Shown here: positions 26,305 to 35,494 of the stretch, one piece after another
Layout of the letters: the number at the start of each line of letters is the position of its first letter
Numbering within the stretch: position 1 is the stretch's first letter
Source of the DNA: Simonsiella muelleri ATCC 29453
GTDB lineage: Bacteria; Pseudomonadota; Gammaproteobacteria; Burkholderiales; Neisseriaceae
Reading direction: 5' to 3'
Assembly (NCBI RefSeq): GCF_002951835.1
Contig: NZ_CP019448.1
Location: 1,984,001 to 2,048,000 of the forward strand
Length of the DNA stretch: 64,000 nt
Position numbers and translations under genes: made by a program
The notes under the pieces: model-generated
Database searches by the model: none
Told to the model about the DNA's origin: nothing
Seen by the model: the letters and a program-made list of their open reading frames with translations, nothing else

Positions 26305-26650
26305 ATCAAAATATTTCGCTTATCCAAAAACAAAGCGCGATTGTACCGCATAATTTTCTAGCTGAAACCTTTGCAAAATAATGAAGCACGAATGCCTTAT
26401 TTGCGTTTTCAGGCTGCCTGAAAAACTGATGGCATTTATAAGTCGTTTAAAATGAACAAAAACATGGCTTATCGCCGCCATACCCACTCTAGTGAGCATG
26501 CTCTACATGAGTTAGCAACATCATGATTTCGTTGCCCATCATTTTTCAGGCTGCCTGAAAAAATATTAATTTTCGTAAAAACCAAACAATTAGATGGTGT
26601 TTATTATTTTGTATTTGCCAATAAAAATAGTTTGCATTAATATTAACAGC
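26305..26650. other. 346-bp gap upstream of tonB
   Basis: It holds two DUS (26407-26421 and 26546-26560), a fragment reading GAAACCTTTGCAAAAT at 26366-26381 that looks like an IS5-family end seen in Neisseriaceae, and the repeated element at 26462-26560 described separately. The tonB promoter should lie after 26561, but no clear Fur box or -35/-10 pair could be fixed. Confidence 0.6.
26462..26560 (+). repeat. Hairpin-bearing leader element, tonB copy
   Basis: Shares with 32725-32820 the block ACATGGC(T/G)TATCGCCGCCA, the following TAC(C/T)CACTCT, a later GTTGC...TCATTTTT segment and a terminal DUS, with nearly the same total length. ATGGC pairs with GCCAT around a small loop. The block could also encode the peptide MAYRRHTHS in both copies, but the frames diverge afterwards. 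Confidence 0.6.
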
Positions 26651-27840
26651 ATGAAAAACGATACTTCACTCAAAACCATGGTTTTGGCGATTGTACTGGC
26701 GATGCACGGTGGACTCATCGCTTGGGCGTGGAAGATGCAGCCCCAAACCGAAACCGTTAATACAGAAAATTTGACATTTGTCGATTTGAACGCCTTGGAG
26801 GTTGGTTCAGATGGTGGCGATGGTGCAGCAGCAGGCGCACAAGGTTTGGCTGCTGCGCCTCCACCTAAAAAAGAAACAGAACCAACTCCAGTTGCGCCCC
26901 CCCACCCCCAACCGTTCCGAATCGCCCTACCCCCCCAGAACAGCGTGTTCCCCCTAAAAAAATATCACGTCCCAAACCACAAGCTGTGGAAGAGTCCAAA
27001 ATTAATACTGTGGAACGTGATGACAAACCTGCTGATATTATTCAACAGCCGAAAACTAAAGCTTTTGAAAAACCTATTGAAAAACCAAAATCAATAGAAA
27101 AAATCAAGCCACTGGAAAAGCCAATTGAAAAAATCAAACCAGTGGAAAAACCAATTGAAAAAATCAAACCAGCGGAAAAACCAATTGAAAAGCCAGTAGA
27201 AAAACCTAAACCGCAAATTGATGAAGCCAAATTAGCTGCCGAACGCGCCGAACGCATTGCAGCAGAAAAAGCAGCAGCAGAAAAAGCAGCAGCAGAAAAA
27301 GCTGCTCAAAATGCCGCTCGTGCTGCTGCCGAAAAAGCAGCGCGTGAAGCAGCAGGCAATGGCAATGGTAACGATTCCAGTAGCAACAACCGTTCAGGCA
27401 GCATAAATGGTGGAAAAAATGGGATTACAGGTGGCGAAGGTAGAACTGGCAATGCCAGCAACCCCAAAGGTAAAGGCGTGGGCGATGGCGATGGCGACCA
27501 CAGCAAAGGCAAAAACAAAGGCAATGGCAACGGCGGTGATGGTAATAAATCCAGTTCTAGAGGCGGTATTGCCGATGGTGGCGTGATTTCGCGTCCTGCA
27601 CCCGAATATCCTGCCGCCTCCATTGAAAATGAAGAAGAAGGTACAGTCAGCATTGAAATTATTGTGGAAGCCAATGGCAGCGTATCGAGCGCAAGAATCG
27701 CCAAATCCAGTGGACACAATCGTTTGGATAACGCCGCGTTACGCGCCTTTAAAGCAGGACGCTACAAACCCAAATCCGATGATGGCACGCCCATTCGCAC
27801 ACGTTTTATCGTGAAAACCAATTTTAGTTTAAATGAATAA
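26651..27840 (+). CDS. tonB: TonB energy transducer, out of frame at poly-C tracts
   Basis: TonB couples the proton motive force, through ExbB-ExbD, to outer-membrane receptors. Frame 1 (from ATG 26651) gives a membrane anchor at about residues 9-28 (MVLAIVLAMHGGLIAWAW) and the start of a Pro-rich segment. The rest of the protein is in another frame: EQRVPPKKISRPKPQAVEES, long PIEKIKP/EKPIEK repeats, an Ala/Lys/Glu helix, a Gly/Asn-rich spacer and the TonB C-terminal domain (RPAPEYPAASIENEEEGTV...). The switch falls at C7 (26897-26903) or C7 (26930-26936). One extra C, or loss of two, restores a 396-residue protein. Either phase variation or a sequence error explains this. Confidence 0.85.
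27062..27206 (+). repeat. Lys/Pro/Glu-rich repeats in tonB
   Basis: Short degenerate tandem units of about 33-36 bp encode variations of PIEKIKP and EKPIEKP. They form the rigid, extended rod of TonB that crosses the periplasm, and their number could vary by slippage. Confidence 0.8.
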
Positions 27841-27906
27841 CAATATTTTTCAGGCTGCCTGAAAACATCATTCTCATTTTTTATTTTATTTGATTGAAAG
27901 CACAAC

Positions 27907-28566
27907 ATGAATCTTGGATTAGTATTTCAAAGTGGCGACCCTGTCTTAATCGGGGTATTTATTAGCATGGTATTGATGAGCATTGCAACATGGTTTCTAA
28001 TCGTGTACCGCTGCATTCAATTAGCCAAAATCAAACGCGCCAATCACGACGCATACGATTTATTTTGGAAAGCCGATAATTTTACCAACGCCGAAATGCA
28101 GATGAAAACCATCGATTCCCCCGTCTCAAAAATGGCACTGGATGCCATCGCATCGCATCGCAACTACGCTAATATGCAACAAAAAATGTTATCTGCCAAT
28201 TTGCCCAAAAGCGACTTTTTGGAACGCGAAATCCGACACAGCATGACCAAAATCATGCACCGCTACGATGCGGGTTTGAGTGTATTGGCGTCAGTGGGTT
28301 CTACTGCACCGTTTATTGGCTTGTTGGGAACGGTGTGGGGCATCTATCATGCACTGGAAGGCATCAGCAAAGCAGGGCAAATGAGCATCGCAGCGGTGGC
28401 TGGTCCCATTGGTGAAGCATTGGTTTCTACAGCGGTGGGTTTATTTGTGGCGATTCCTGCTGTGTTGGCATATAACTATTTATCGCGAAAAAATAAATTA
28501 TTATCGCGTAAACTCAATGACTTCGCGCATGATTTGCACGTTTATTTGATTAATATAAAGGATTAA
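27907..28566 (+). CDS. exbB: TonB-system proton channel protein ExbB
   Basis: A 219-residue MotA/TolQ/ExbB-family protein with three membrane helices at about residues 15-37, 125-150 and 165-190. GSTAPFIGLLGTVWGIYHALEGI near residue 130 and EALVSTAVGLFVAIPAVLAYN near 176 are the conserved transmembrane segments lining the ExbB channel. It follows tonB by 66 bp (with a DUS) and precedes exbD by 3 bp. Confidence 0.95.
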   Translation: MNLGLVFQSGDPVLIGVFISMVLMSIATWFLIVYRCIQLAKIKRANHDAYDLFWKADNFTNAEMQMKTIDSPVSKMALDAIASHRNYANMQQKMLSANLPKSDFLEREIRHSMTKIMHRYDAGLSVLASVGSTAPFIGLLGTVWGIYHALEGISKAGQMSIAAVAGPIGEALVSTAVGLFVAIPAVLAYNYLSRKNKLLSRKLNDFAHDLHVYLINIKD

Positions 28567-28569
28567 ATT

Positions 28570-29010
28570 ATGGCATTTGGTTCCATGGGTGATGGCGACG
28601 ATGATGCGCCAATGTCTGATATTAACGTAACCCCGTTGGTTGATGTGATGCTGGTGTTGTTGATTGTGTTTATGATTACGATGCCTGTGCTAACGCATTC
28701 ACTAACCATTAATTTGCCTGTGTCCTCCAGCAAAACACAAGAAGAAAAATCAGATAACAGCAAAGTAAAAGTTGTTGCCGTAGCAATTGATAAATCAGGA
28801 CAATACGCGTTTGGTGCCGAATCAAATAAAGTGATTTCACTTGATGAAATCAAAACCAAATTCGCCGAAATTGCTACCGATAATCCTGAACAAATCGTTG
28901 CCGTGAGTGCCGACAAAGACGCACCATACGAATATATCGTGAAAGTCTTAGAAGCCGCTAAAGAAGCCAAATTACAAAAATTCGCCTTTAACACGGAAAT
29001 GAAGAAATAA
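28570..29010 (+). CDS. exbD: TonB-system protein ExbD
   Basis: A 146-residue TolR/ExbD-family protein. DINVTPLVDVMLVLLIVFMIT near residue 18 is the single membrane helix with the functional Asp. The rest is a periplasmic domain. With exbB it energises TonB, so the frame status of tonB decides whether the operon is functional. A terminator built from two facing DUS follows at once. Confidence 0.95.
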   Translation: MAFGSMGDGDDDAPMSDINVTPLVDVMLVLLIVFMITMPVLTHSLTINLPVSSSKTQEEKSDNSKVKVVAVAIDKSGQYAFGAESNKVISLDEIKTKFAEIATDNPEQIVAVSADKDAPYEYIVKVLEAAKEAKLQKFAFNTEMKK

Positions 29011-29012
29011 AC

Positions 29013-29059
29013 AAAAAGGCAGCCTGAAAACGAATTTCCTGTTTTCAGGCTGCCTTTTT
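29013..29059 (+). terminator. Terminator made of paired DUS after exbD
   Basis: AAAAAGGCAGCCTGAAAAC at 29013-29031 pairs perfectly with GTTTTCAGGCTGCCTTTTT at 29041-29059 around a 9-base loop and ends in a T run. It separates the tonB operon from smc. Confidence 0.88.
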
Positions 29060-29101
29060 GTTATAATTTGCGGTTTTGTTGTGGCATTTTTAGGCTGAAT
29101 T

Positions 29102-32100
29102 ATGCGTCTAACCCATATTAAATTAGCAGGATTCAAATCATTTACCGACCCAACAACCATTCACGTCCCCAGTCAACTGGTTGCCGTGATTGGACCCAAC
29201 GGCTGTGGTAAATCCAATGTGATTGACGCGGTACGTTGGGTATTGGGTGAAGCGTCCGCCAAACAATTGCGCGGCGAAAATATGCAAGACGTGATTTTCA
29301 ATGGCGCAGCCACGCGCCGCCCTGCCCCACGTGCATCAGTGGAATTGGTGTTTGACAATCACGACCACGCACTACAAGGCTCATGGGGACAATACAGCGA
29401 AATCTCCATCAAACGCCAATTAACCCGTCAAGGCGAATCCAGTTATTTTATTAATAATCAATCGGTTCGCCGCCGTGATATTACCGATTTATTTTTGGGA
29501 ACAGGCATCGGCTCGCGCGGTTATGCCGTCATTGAACAGGGCATGATTTCACGCATTATTGAAGCGCGTCCCGAAGAATTGCGCGTGTACATTGAAGAAG
29601 CCGCAGGCATCTCAAAATACAAAGAACGCCGCCGCGAAACCGAAACACGTCTCAAGGATACACGTGAACATTTGCAACGTCTCGCAGATTTGCAAGCAGA
29701 ATTGGCACGCCAAGTAGAAAAATTGGACAAACAAGCCGCCACCGCCGCCCAATACCGCCAATGGGTTGATGAATTGACCGAATTGGAAAATGTGTTAAAT
29801 TATGTCAATTGGCAGAACGCTTTAGCTGATGCTGACCGCGCCAGCAAAGAACACACAGCCGCCCAATTTCAATTAGAGCACTTTACCGAACATCAGCAAC
29901 AATTAAACGAGCAACTCCAATCTTTACGCGACACCGAACAAGAACAACAGCAACAAAATCATTCGCTTAACCAAGAACACGCTCTGTTACGTGAACAAAT
30001 CGCTCGCTTGGAAGAACAAATCCGCGCTCAACAAAATCAACAACAACGCGTGGAACGTGAACGCATCACCGCTCAAAACACCTTAAGCAAAATTCAACAC
30101 GAACAAATCATGTTGCAAAGCGAAAAAGATTTACTGGAAGCAGATTTGGCTGATAAACAAATTGAAATCAGTGAATTAGCCATGTTGGTTACCGAACATG
30201 AAGCACGGCTACCTGAATTGGAAGATGCACAAAACCTTGCCAACATTAATTTTCAAAATCAACAAGATGAATTCAATCGCATCAAACGCGAGTTTGCCGT
30301 CAAACAGCAACAACTCAAACACACACAAGACAATTTAAACGCCACACTCGCCCGACAAACCCGCTTGGAAAGTGAACGTAATGCGCTGAATTTGCCTGCC
30401 GATGACGAATTAATACGCGCCCAGCAAACCGCACAAACCCTGCAAATTCAATATGATGAATTAGAAAAAACATTACACAAATACGAAACACTTTCAGGCA
30501 GCCTGAAAAGTGAATGGCAAACCGCACAAACCGAATACAATACCTTGTATCAACAATCCTTGACCGCCCAAGCCCAACAACAAGCGTTGATGCAATTGTT
30601 AGCAGAACAGCCACAACACGATTTTTGGGCGAATACGTCCGCCGCCAACGCCCCCATTTTGTGGCAGCACATTAACGCGCCATCGGATTGGCAGCACGCA
30701 TTGGGCGTGGTGTTGGCGGAGCGACTTCATGCGCGGTCGGTGCCTCAAGATTTTGTTTTACCAAACGATTTACCGCAAGGAGCAGCCGCTTGGACAACGG
30801 TTTCAGGCAGCCTGAACACCAAATCGCAACCCGCGCAAGCCTTATTAAATCAAATTCAAGCAGACAAAATGTTTCAGGCAGCCTTACAACACTGGTTGGA
30901 TGGGGTGTTGTGTGCGCCAAATTTAACCTACGCATTGGCACAACAAAATCAGTTGCAAAATCATCAAATTTGGCTCACACCCGAAGGCCATCGCGTAGAC
31001 AAATTAAGCGTGGTTTTGTATGAACAAAATAATACCAATCAATTAATTAACCAAAAAATACGCCACGATGAACTCATTCAAGAATTAGCCGAACTTGCGC
31101 CGCAATTAGCCGCAGCCGAATACAAATTAAACCAAATTCACGAAAAAAATCAACATCATGAACAACAATATCGCGAATACCAAATCCAACACCGTACCCA
31201 AACTCATGCCCTACAAACCGCACAAAATGAAGCCAATCAATTATTTGCGCGTACCAATCAAGGGCAACTGCGCCGCGCCCAAATTGAACAAGAATCCACC
31301 CAACTAACCGAAGAAGCCCAACTGCTCACCCAACAACGCAACTCGTTAGCAGACGATGTGGACACGCTGGCACACGCCATTTCCGAATTTGAATATCAAC
31401 ACCAGCAACATTCACAAACCCATCAGCAACAACAAAATGCCGCCAAACAAGCACGCTTGGCATTATTGGAAAGCAATCGTCAGTATGGTTTAGCAGAAAT
31501 TGGCTTGCACAAACAACAACAACGCTTGGAATCCGTGCAGCAGCAATTGGACGTACTGGCACAACAACAAGCCGATTGGCAAGCCCGACAACTGGATTTA
31601 TCGCTCACAGAAGATGACTCGGAAAATCACGACCGCCACGCTGAATTGGAAATGCTGTTGGAAATGTCCGCATCTTTGTTGGAACAAATTGATGCCGCCC
31701 AGTCGCGCTTAAATCACACCCAAGAACAGGCGCGTGAAGTCTATTCGCAGCAACAAAATTTGGCAGCCAGTCAGCCCAATTTACAAGAGAATATTCAGGC
31801 TGCCTTATTGAAACAGCAGGAATTTTTAATCAATGCCAAACGCTTTCATCAACATTTGTTGGACGCAAAAGCCGATTTGTTACAATTGGAAGAACAAGCG
31901 CAAACCGCAGAGCCACCTGAAAATATGTCGCGCCAAATCATTCAATTAAATCAAAAAATACAGAATTTAGGCGCAGTCAATTTAGCCGCGCTGGAAGAAT
32001 TGGCAGAAGCACAAGAACGCGACACTTATTACCGCACGCAAAGTGAAGACGTTCAGGCTGCCATCACGCTGCTGGAAGAAGCCATCGGACAAATTGATGA

Positions 32101-32581
32101 TGAAACCAAAACACGTTTCAAAGAAACCTTTGAATTGGTTAATGAAAAAATGCAATCGTTTTTCCCAACTTTATTCGGTGGTGGCGAAGCACGTTTACAC
32201 ATGGTCGGCGATGATTTGCTGACGGCTGGGGTGTCCATTATGGCACGTCCGCCTGGTAAAAAAAACAGCACGATTTATTTGCTTTCGGGTGGCGAAAAAG
32301 CTTTGACGGCAATGAGTTTGGTATTTGCGCTGTTTAGTTTGAATCCTGCGCCATTTTGTTTGTTGGACGAAGTAGATGCGCCGCTTGATGACGCAAACAC
32401 CAGCCGTTTTTGTAATTTAGTCAAAGAGATGTCAGCACAAACGCAATTTTTGTACATTTCACACAATCGCTTAACAATGGAAATGGCAGAGCAATTGGTC
32501 GGCGTAACGATGCAAGAGAAAGGCGTGTCGCGAATTGTGGCGGTGGATATTCAGCAAGCCTTAAAAATGGCAGAAAGTTGA
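29102..32581 (+). CDS. smc: Chromosome segregation ATPase SMC
   Basis: A 1159-residue SMC protein that compacts and segregates the chromosome. Walker A GPNGCGKSN near residue 33, two long Gln-rich coiled coils (about 165-490 and 650-1000), a hinge at about 500-640, the ABC signature LSGGEKALTAM near 1060 and Walker B FCLLDEVDAPLDD near 1085. Several DUS are read in frame inside the coiled-coil/hinge boundary (SGSLK, SGSLN). Gln content in the coils is unusually high. No scpA or scpB lies nearby. Confidence 0.96.
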   Translation: MRLTHIKLAGFKSFTDPTTIHVPSQLVAVIGPNGCGKSNVIDAVRWVLGEASAKQLRGENMQDVIFNGAATRRPAPRASVELVFDNHDHALQGSWGQYSEISIKRQLTRQGESSYFINNQSVRRRDITDLFLGTGIGSRGYAVIEQGMISRIIEARPEELRVYIEEAAGISKYKERRRETETRLKDTREHLQRLADLQAELARQVEKLDKQAATAAQYRQWVDELTELENVLNYVNWQNALADADRASKEHTAAQFQLEHFTEHQQQLNEQLQSLRDTEQEQQQQNHSLNQEHALLREQIARLEEQIRAQQNQQQRVERERITAQNTLSKIQHEQIMLQSEKDLLEADLADKQIEISELAMLVTEHEARLPELEDAQNLANINFQNQQDEFNRIKREFAVKQQQLKHTQDNLNATLARQTRLESERNALNLPADDELIRAQQTAQTLQIQYDELEKTLHKYETLSGSLKSEWQTAQTEYNTLYQQSLTAQAQQQALMQLLAEQPQHDFWANTSAANAPILWQHINAPSDWQHALGVVLAERLHARSVPQDFVLPNDLPQGAAAWTTVSGSLNTKSQPAQALLNQIQADKMFQAALQHWLDGVLCAPNLTYALAQQNQLQNHQIWLTPEGHRVDKLSVVLYEQNNTNQLINQKIRHDELIQELAELAPQLAAAEYKLNQIHEKNQHHEQQYREYQIQHRTQTHALQTAQNEANQLFARTNQGQLRRAQIEQESTQLTEEAQLLTQQRNSLADDVDTLAHAISEFEYQHQQHSQTHQQQQNAAKQARLALLESNRQYGLAEIGLHKQQQRLESVQQQLDVLAQQQADWQARQLDLSLTEDDSENHDRHAELEMLLEMSASLLEQIDAAQSRLNHTQEQAREVYSQQQNLAASQPNLQENIQAALLKQQEFLINAKRFHQHLLDAKADLLQLEEQAQTAEPPENMSRQIIQLNQKIQNLGAVNLAALEELAEAQERDTYYRTQSEDVQAAITLLEEAIGQIDDETKTRFKETFELVNEKMQSFFPTLFGGGEARLHMVGDDLLTAGVSIMARPPGKKNSTIYLLSGGEKALTAMSLVFALFSLNPAPFCLLDEVDAPLDDANTSRFCNLVKEMSAQTQFLYISHNRLTMEMAEQLVGVTMQEKGVSRIVAVDIQQALKMAES

Positions 32582-32648
32582 TTAAACAACGAATTTTTGT
32601 TTAACACATTCAAAATCGCCTTGTCCTGTTGAATTTAATCCACTGTCA

Positions 32649-32688
32649 AAAAACCGTTATTTCCAACCATGAAATGGCGGTTTTTTTC
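32649..32688 (+). terminator. Probable terminator of smc
   Basis: AAAACCG and CGGTTTT arms, extended by inner CATGAAATGG complementarity, are followed by a run of T. It lies about 70 bp after the smc stop. Confidence 0.6.
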
Positions 32689-32724
32689 TTACAAGATAAC
32701 AAAATTTATCTTTATTATGAAAGG

Positions 32725-32820
32725 ACATGGCGTATCGCCGCCATACTCACTCTGACACACTCAACGTTGGTTGGCAAAATCTTTATTTTGTTGCAGGTCA
32801 TTTTTTCAGGCTGCCTGAAA
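32725..32820 (+). repeat. Hairpin-bearing leader element, fmt copy
   Basis: Partner of the element at 26462-26560. Here ATGGCG pairs with CGCCAT around TATCGC, a slightly longer stem. It ends in a DUS 35 bp before the fmt start. Confidence 0.6.
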
Positions 32821-32855
32821 ATATTGTAAAATCGTTTTATTTTTGGAGAATCATC

Positions 32856-33785
32856 ATGCGCGTCATTTTTGCTGGAACACCTGATTTTGCGGCCGCCGCC
32901 TTACGAGCAATTGCCGAAGCTGGCTTTGAAATCCCACTCGTTTTGACGCAACCTGACCGTCCCAAAGGTCGTGGTATGCAATTGCAAGCCAGTCCTGTGA
33001 AACAAACTGCGTTGGATTTGGGTTTGCACGTGGCACAGCCTGAAAAATTACGGAACAACACCGAAGCATTGGCAATGTTGCGTGATGTGAATGCTGATGT
33101 GATGGTAGTAGCGGCGTATGGCTTGATTTTGCCACCAGAGGTGTTGGATACGCCCAAATATGGTTGTTTGAATATTCACGCATCGTTGCTACCACGTTGG
33201 CGTGGAGCTGCACCCATTCAACGCGCGATTGAAGCAGGTGATGCCGAGACGGGCGTGTGCATCATGCAAATGGACGCGGGTTTGGATACGGGCGCGGTGG
33301 TTAGCAAACACCGTTACACCATTCAAACCACTGACACCGCCAATGAAGTTCACGATGAATTGATGAAATTAGGTGCAATGGCAATTGTGTCGGATTTGCA
33401 AGAATTGGCACGTTCAGGCAGCCTAAAAGCCACCCCACAGCCTGAAAACGGCGTTACCTACGCACAAAAATTATCCAAAGAAGAAGCACAAATTAACTGG
33501 CAAGAACCCGCCGAACTCATTACCCGAAAAATCCGCGCCTTTAACCCTGTCCCCACCGCATGGACAAACTGGCAAGGCAAACCCATGAAAATTTGGCAAG
33601 CACATTTTGTCGCACAATCAGGAGCAGTGGGTGAAGTGTTGGCAGCAAATGGCGATGGCATTGTGGTGGCATGTGGCAATGGCGCAATTTGCATTACCGA
33701 ATTGCAAGCGTCTGGCAGCAAACGCATGACTGTACAAGCGTTTTTGGCTGGGCGTGAGATGACGGTTGGAGAAGTATTTGAATGA
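32856..33785 (+). CDS. fmt: Methionyl-tRNA formyltransferase
   Basis: Formylates initiator Met-tRNA. The 309-residue product starting MRVIFAGTPDFAAAAL is standard; a GGAG ribosome binding site lies 8 bases before this ATG, while the reading frame itself extends upstream through the leader repeat. VAAYGLILP near residue 86, the substrate-binding NIHASLLPRWRGAAPI near 106 and the C-terminal OB-type domain (RAFNPVPTAWT) are all present. A truncated DUS is read near residue 188. Confidence 0.96.
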   Translation: MRVIFAGTPDFAAAALRAIAEAGFEIPLVLTQPDRPKGRGMQLQASPVKQTALDLGLHVAQPEKLRNNTEALAMLRDVNADVMVVAAYGLILPPEVLDTPKYGCLNIHASLLPRWRGAAPIQRAIEAGDAETGVCIMQMDAGLDTGAVVSKHRYTIQTTDTANEVHDELMKLGAMAIVSDLQELARSGSLKATPQPENGVTYAQKLSKEEAQINWQEPAELITRKIRAFNPVPTAWTNWQGKPMKIWQAHFVAQSGAVGEVLAANGDGIVVACGNGAICITELQASGSKRMTVQAFLAGREMTVGEVFE

Positions 33786-33850
33786 GTTTGCATCAACAAT
33801 ATTTTCAAATGACCTGAAACAGATTCAACTTTAAAATAAGGATTTTTGAA

Positions 33851-34543
33851 ATGGCAAAATTTCTCAACACCAGTGCAACCACTTATTATTTAGAAGAATT
33901 AATTAAACATTCAAGCGAACGCTTATATTTGATTAGCCCCTATCTCAAACTCAACGACCGCATCAAAGAATTATTAGAAGACAAAAACCGCATGAAAATT
34001 GACATTCGCATTGTGTATGGCAAAAGCGAATTACAACCTGCGGAAGCCAGTTGGTTGAAAACATTGGACTATGTGCGAACCAGTTATTGTCAAAATTTAC
34101 ACGCAAAATGTTACATCAGCGAATCAGCTTGCATCATTACCAGCTTGAATTTGTACGAATTTAGCCAAATTAATAACAACGAAATGGGCATTTTGCTAAC
34201 CCGACTCAATGATACCGAAGTCTATCGCGATGCCTACGAAGAAGCCACACGCATTATTCGCATCAGCGAAGAAGTTAAAATTTCGCTTGATGTGGTCAAC
34301 AAATCACCTGAAACCAACACGCCACCTGAAACACATTCGCATCAAGGTTTAACCACCAGCAAATTAGCAGAAAAATGGGGAATGAATCGCGCCGAATGCA
34401 ATCAAAAATTATGCGAAGCTGGGTTACAAGAATTAAATGGCAAAAATTATTTTCTAACCGAAAAAGGTAAGCAATCAGGTGCAAGCGTGAAAAAAGGACA
34501 ATATGGTTATTTCATCGTTTGGTCAGCTGATTTGACCCTGTAA
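33851..34543 (+). CDS. PLD-like nuclease-fold protein with C-terminal DNA-binding-like domain
   Basis: A 230-residue protein. Residues 1-150 form a single phospholipase-D-type domain: ISPYLKLNDRI near residue 28 and HAKCYISESACIITSLNL near 88, an HxK motif followed by the conserved Ser and Asn, then NNEMGILL. Single-HKD proteins normally dimerise, and many are nucleases. After a Pro/Thr linker (150-168) comes a small domain (LTTSKLAEKWGMNRAECNQKL) that looks like a helix-turn-helix. No signal peptide, so it acts in the cytoplasm. Isolated gene, role unknown. Confidence 0.78.
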   Translation: MAKFLNTSATTYYLEELIKHSSERLYLISPYLKLNDRIKELLEDKNRMKIDIRIVYGKSELQPAEASWLKTLDYVRTSYCQNLHAKCYISESACIITSLNLYEFSQINNNEMGILLTRLNDTEVYRDAYEEATRIIRISEEVKISLDVVNKSPETNTPPETHSHQGLTTSKLAEKWGMNRAECNQKLCEAGLQELNGKNYFLTEKGKQSGASVKKGQYGYFIVWSADLTL

Positions 34544-34594
34544 TTTTCAGGCAGCCTGAAAATTAAATAACAAAAAAATCAAAGGAAAAACACC

Positions 34595-35434
34595 ATGTGC
34601 CAATTACTCGGCATGAATTGCAACACACCCACAGACATCATTTTCTCATTTGAAGGCTTCAGCAAACGTGGCGGTTTAACCGACCACCACACCGATGGTT
34701 TTGGTATCGGATTTTTTGAAGGGCGCGGTATGCGTTTGTTTTTAGATAATCATCCCAGCGCACAATCACCCGTTGCCGAACTGGTACGAAATTATCCAAT
34801 TAAATCCGAAAACGTCATCGCCCATATCCGCAAAGCCTCACAAGGCAAAACCACACTGGAAAATACTCACCCCTTTCAACGCGAATTATGGGGTGAATAC
34901 TGGTTGTTCGCACACAATGGACATTTACTTAACTTTTCGCCTGAATTTGAGTATTATCAACCTGTTGGCTGTACCGACAGCGAACGCGCTTTGTGTTATC
35001 TGCTGGATAAATTACGCAGACAATTTCCGCAAAAACCCGACCGCCAAACCTTATGCGTTGCCATCAAAAATATTGTGCAGGAAATTCGCGAATTTGGTAT
35101 GTTTAACATGATATTATCCAATGGAGAAATGCTGTTCACGCACACCAGCACCCTGCTTTATTACATCGTCCGCCAAATGCCGTTTGGTCAAGCCCGTTTG
35201 GTTGATGAAGATATTACCATTGATTTCAATCAGGTAACCACGCCCAATGACCGCGTTGCTGTCATCGCCACGCTGCCGCTAACCAATAACGAAAGTTGGC
35301 AACAAATGGCACAAAATGAATTTGCCGTTTTCCATCATGGTATGATTGTGTACCGTGATTGTCCGCCATCGCCTGTGTATTTGACAAAAGAAGAAGGTTT
35401 GGCAATTGCGCGTTCGGTTGGGACGGCTTGTTGA
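34595..35434 (+). CDS. Class II glutamine amidotransferase (YafJ-like)
   Basis: A 279-residue Ntn-hydrolase-fold protein. Cys2 after the initiator Met is the expected nucleophile (MCQLLGMNCN). GFGIGFFEG near residue 37, VIAHIRKAS near 74 and ENTHPF...WLFAHNGHL near 88-108 complete the glutaminase site. No synthase domain is attached, so the acceptor is unknown. It follows the PLD-like gene after a DUS, with a good AAAGGAAA ribosome binding site. Confidence 0.9.
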   Translation: MCQLLGMNCNTPTDIIFSFEGFSKRGGLTDHHTDGFGIGFFEGRGMRLFLDNHPSAQSPVAELVRNYPIKSENVIAHIRKASQGKTTLENTHPFQRELWGEYWLFAHNGHLLNFSPEFEYYQPVGCTDSERALCYLLDKLRRQFPQKPDRQTLCVAIKNIVQEIREFGMFNMILSNGEMLFTHTSTLLYYIVRQMPFGQARLVDEDITIDFNQVTTPNDRVAVIATLPLTNNESWQQMAQNEFAVFHHGMIVYRDCPPSPVYLTKEEGLAIARSVGTAC

Positions 35435-35494
35435 ATGTTCAGGCTGCCTGAAAATTTTCCCTACAATTTAACCCATTCACTCAAGGAGATTTTT

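Larger units (their letters stand above)
32582..32855. other. Gap upstream of fmt
   Basis: About 270 bp. It contains AAAACCGTTATTTCCAACCATGAAATGGCGGTTTTTTT-like hairpin sequence at about 32649-32687 (a likely smc terminator: AAACCG...CGGTTT then T run) and the repeated leader element at 32725-32820. The def gene that often precedes fmt is absent. Confidence 0.6.

Noticed and set aside
26627..26649. Possible Fur box before tonB
   Set aside because: Only about half the positions of the 19-bp consensus match; too weak in AT-rich DNA.
27306..27719. A 137-codon minus-strand ORF rich in Leu and Pro opposite tonB
   Set aside because: It is the antisense of the Gly/Asn/Lys-rich TonB spacer; composition and frame explain it.
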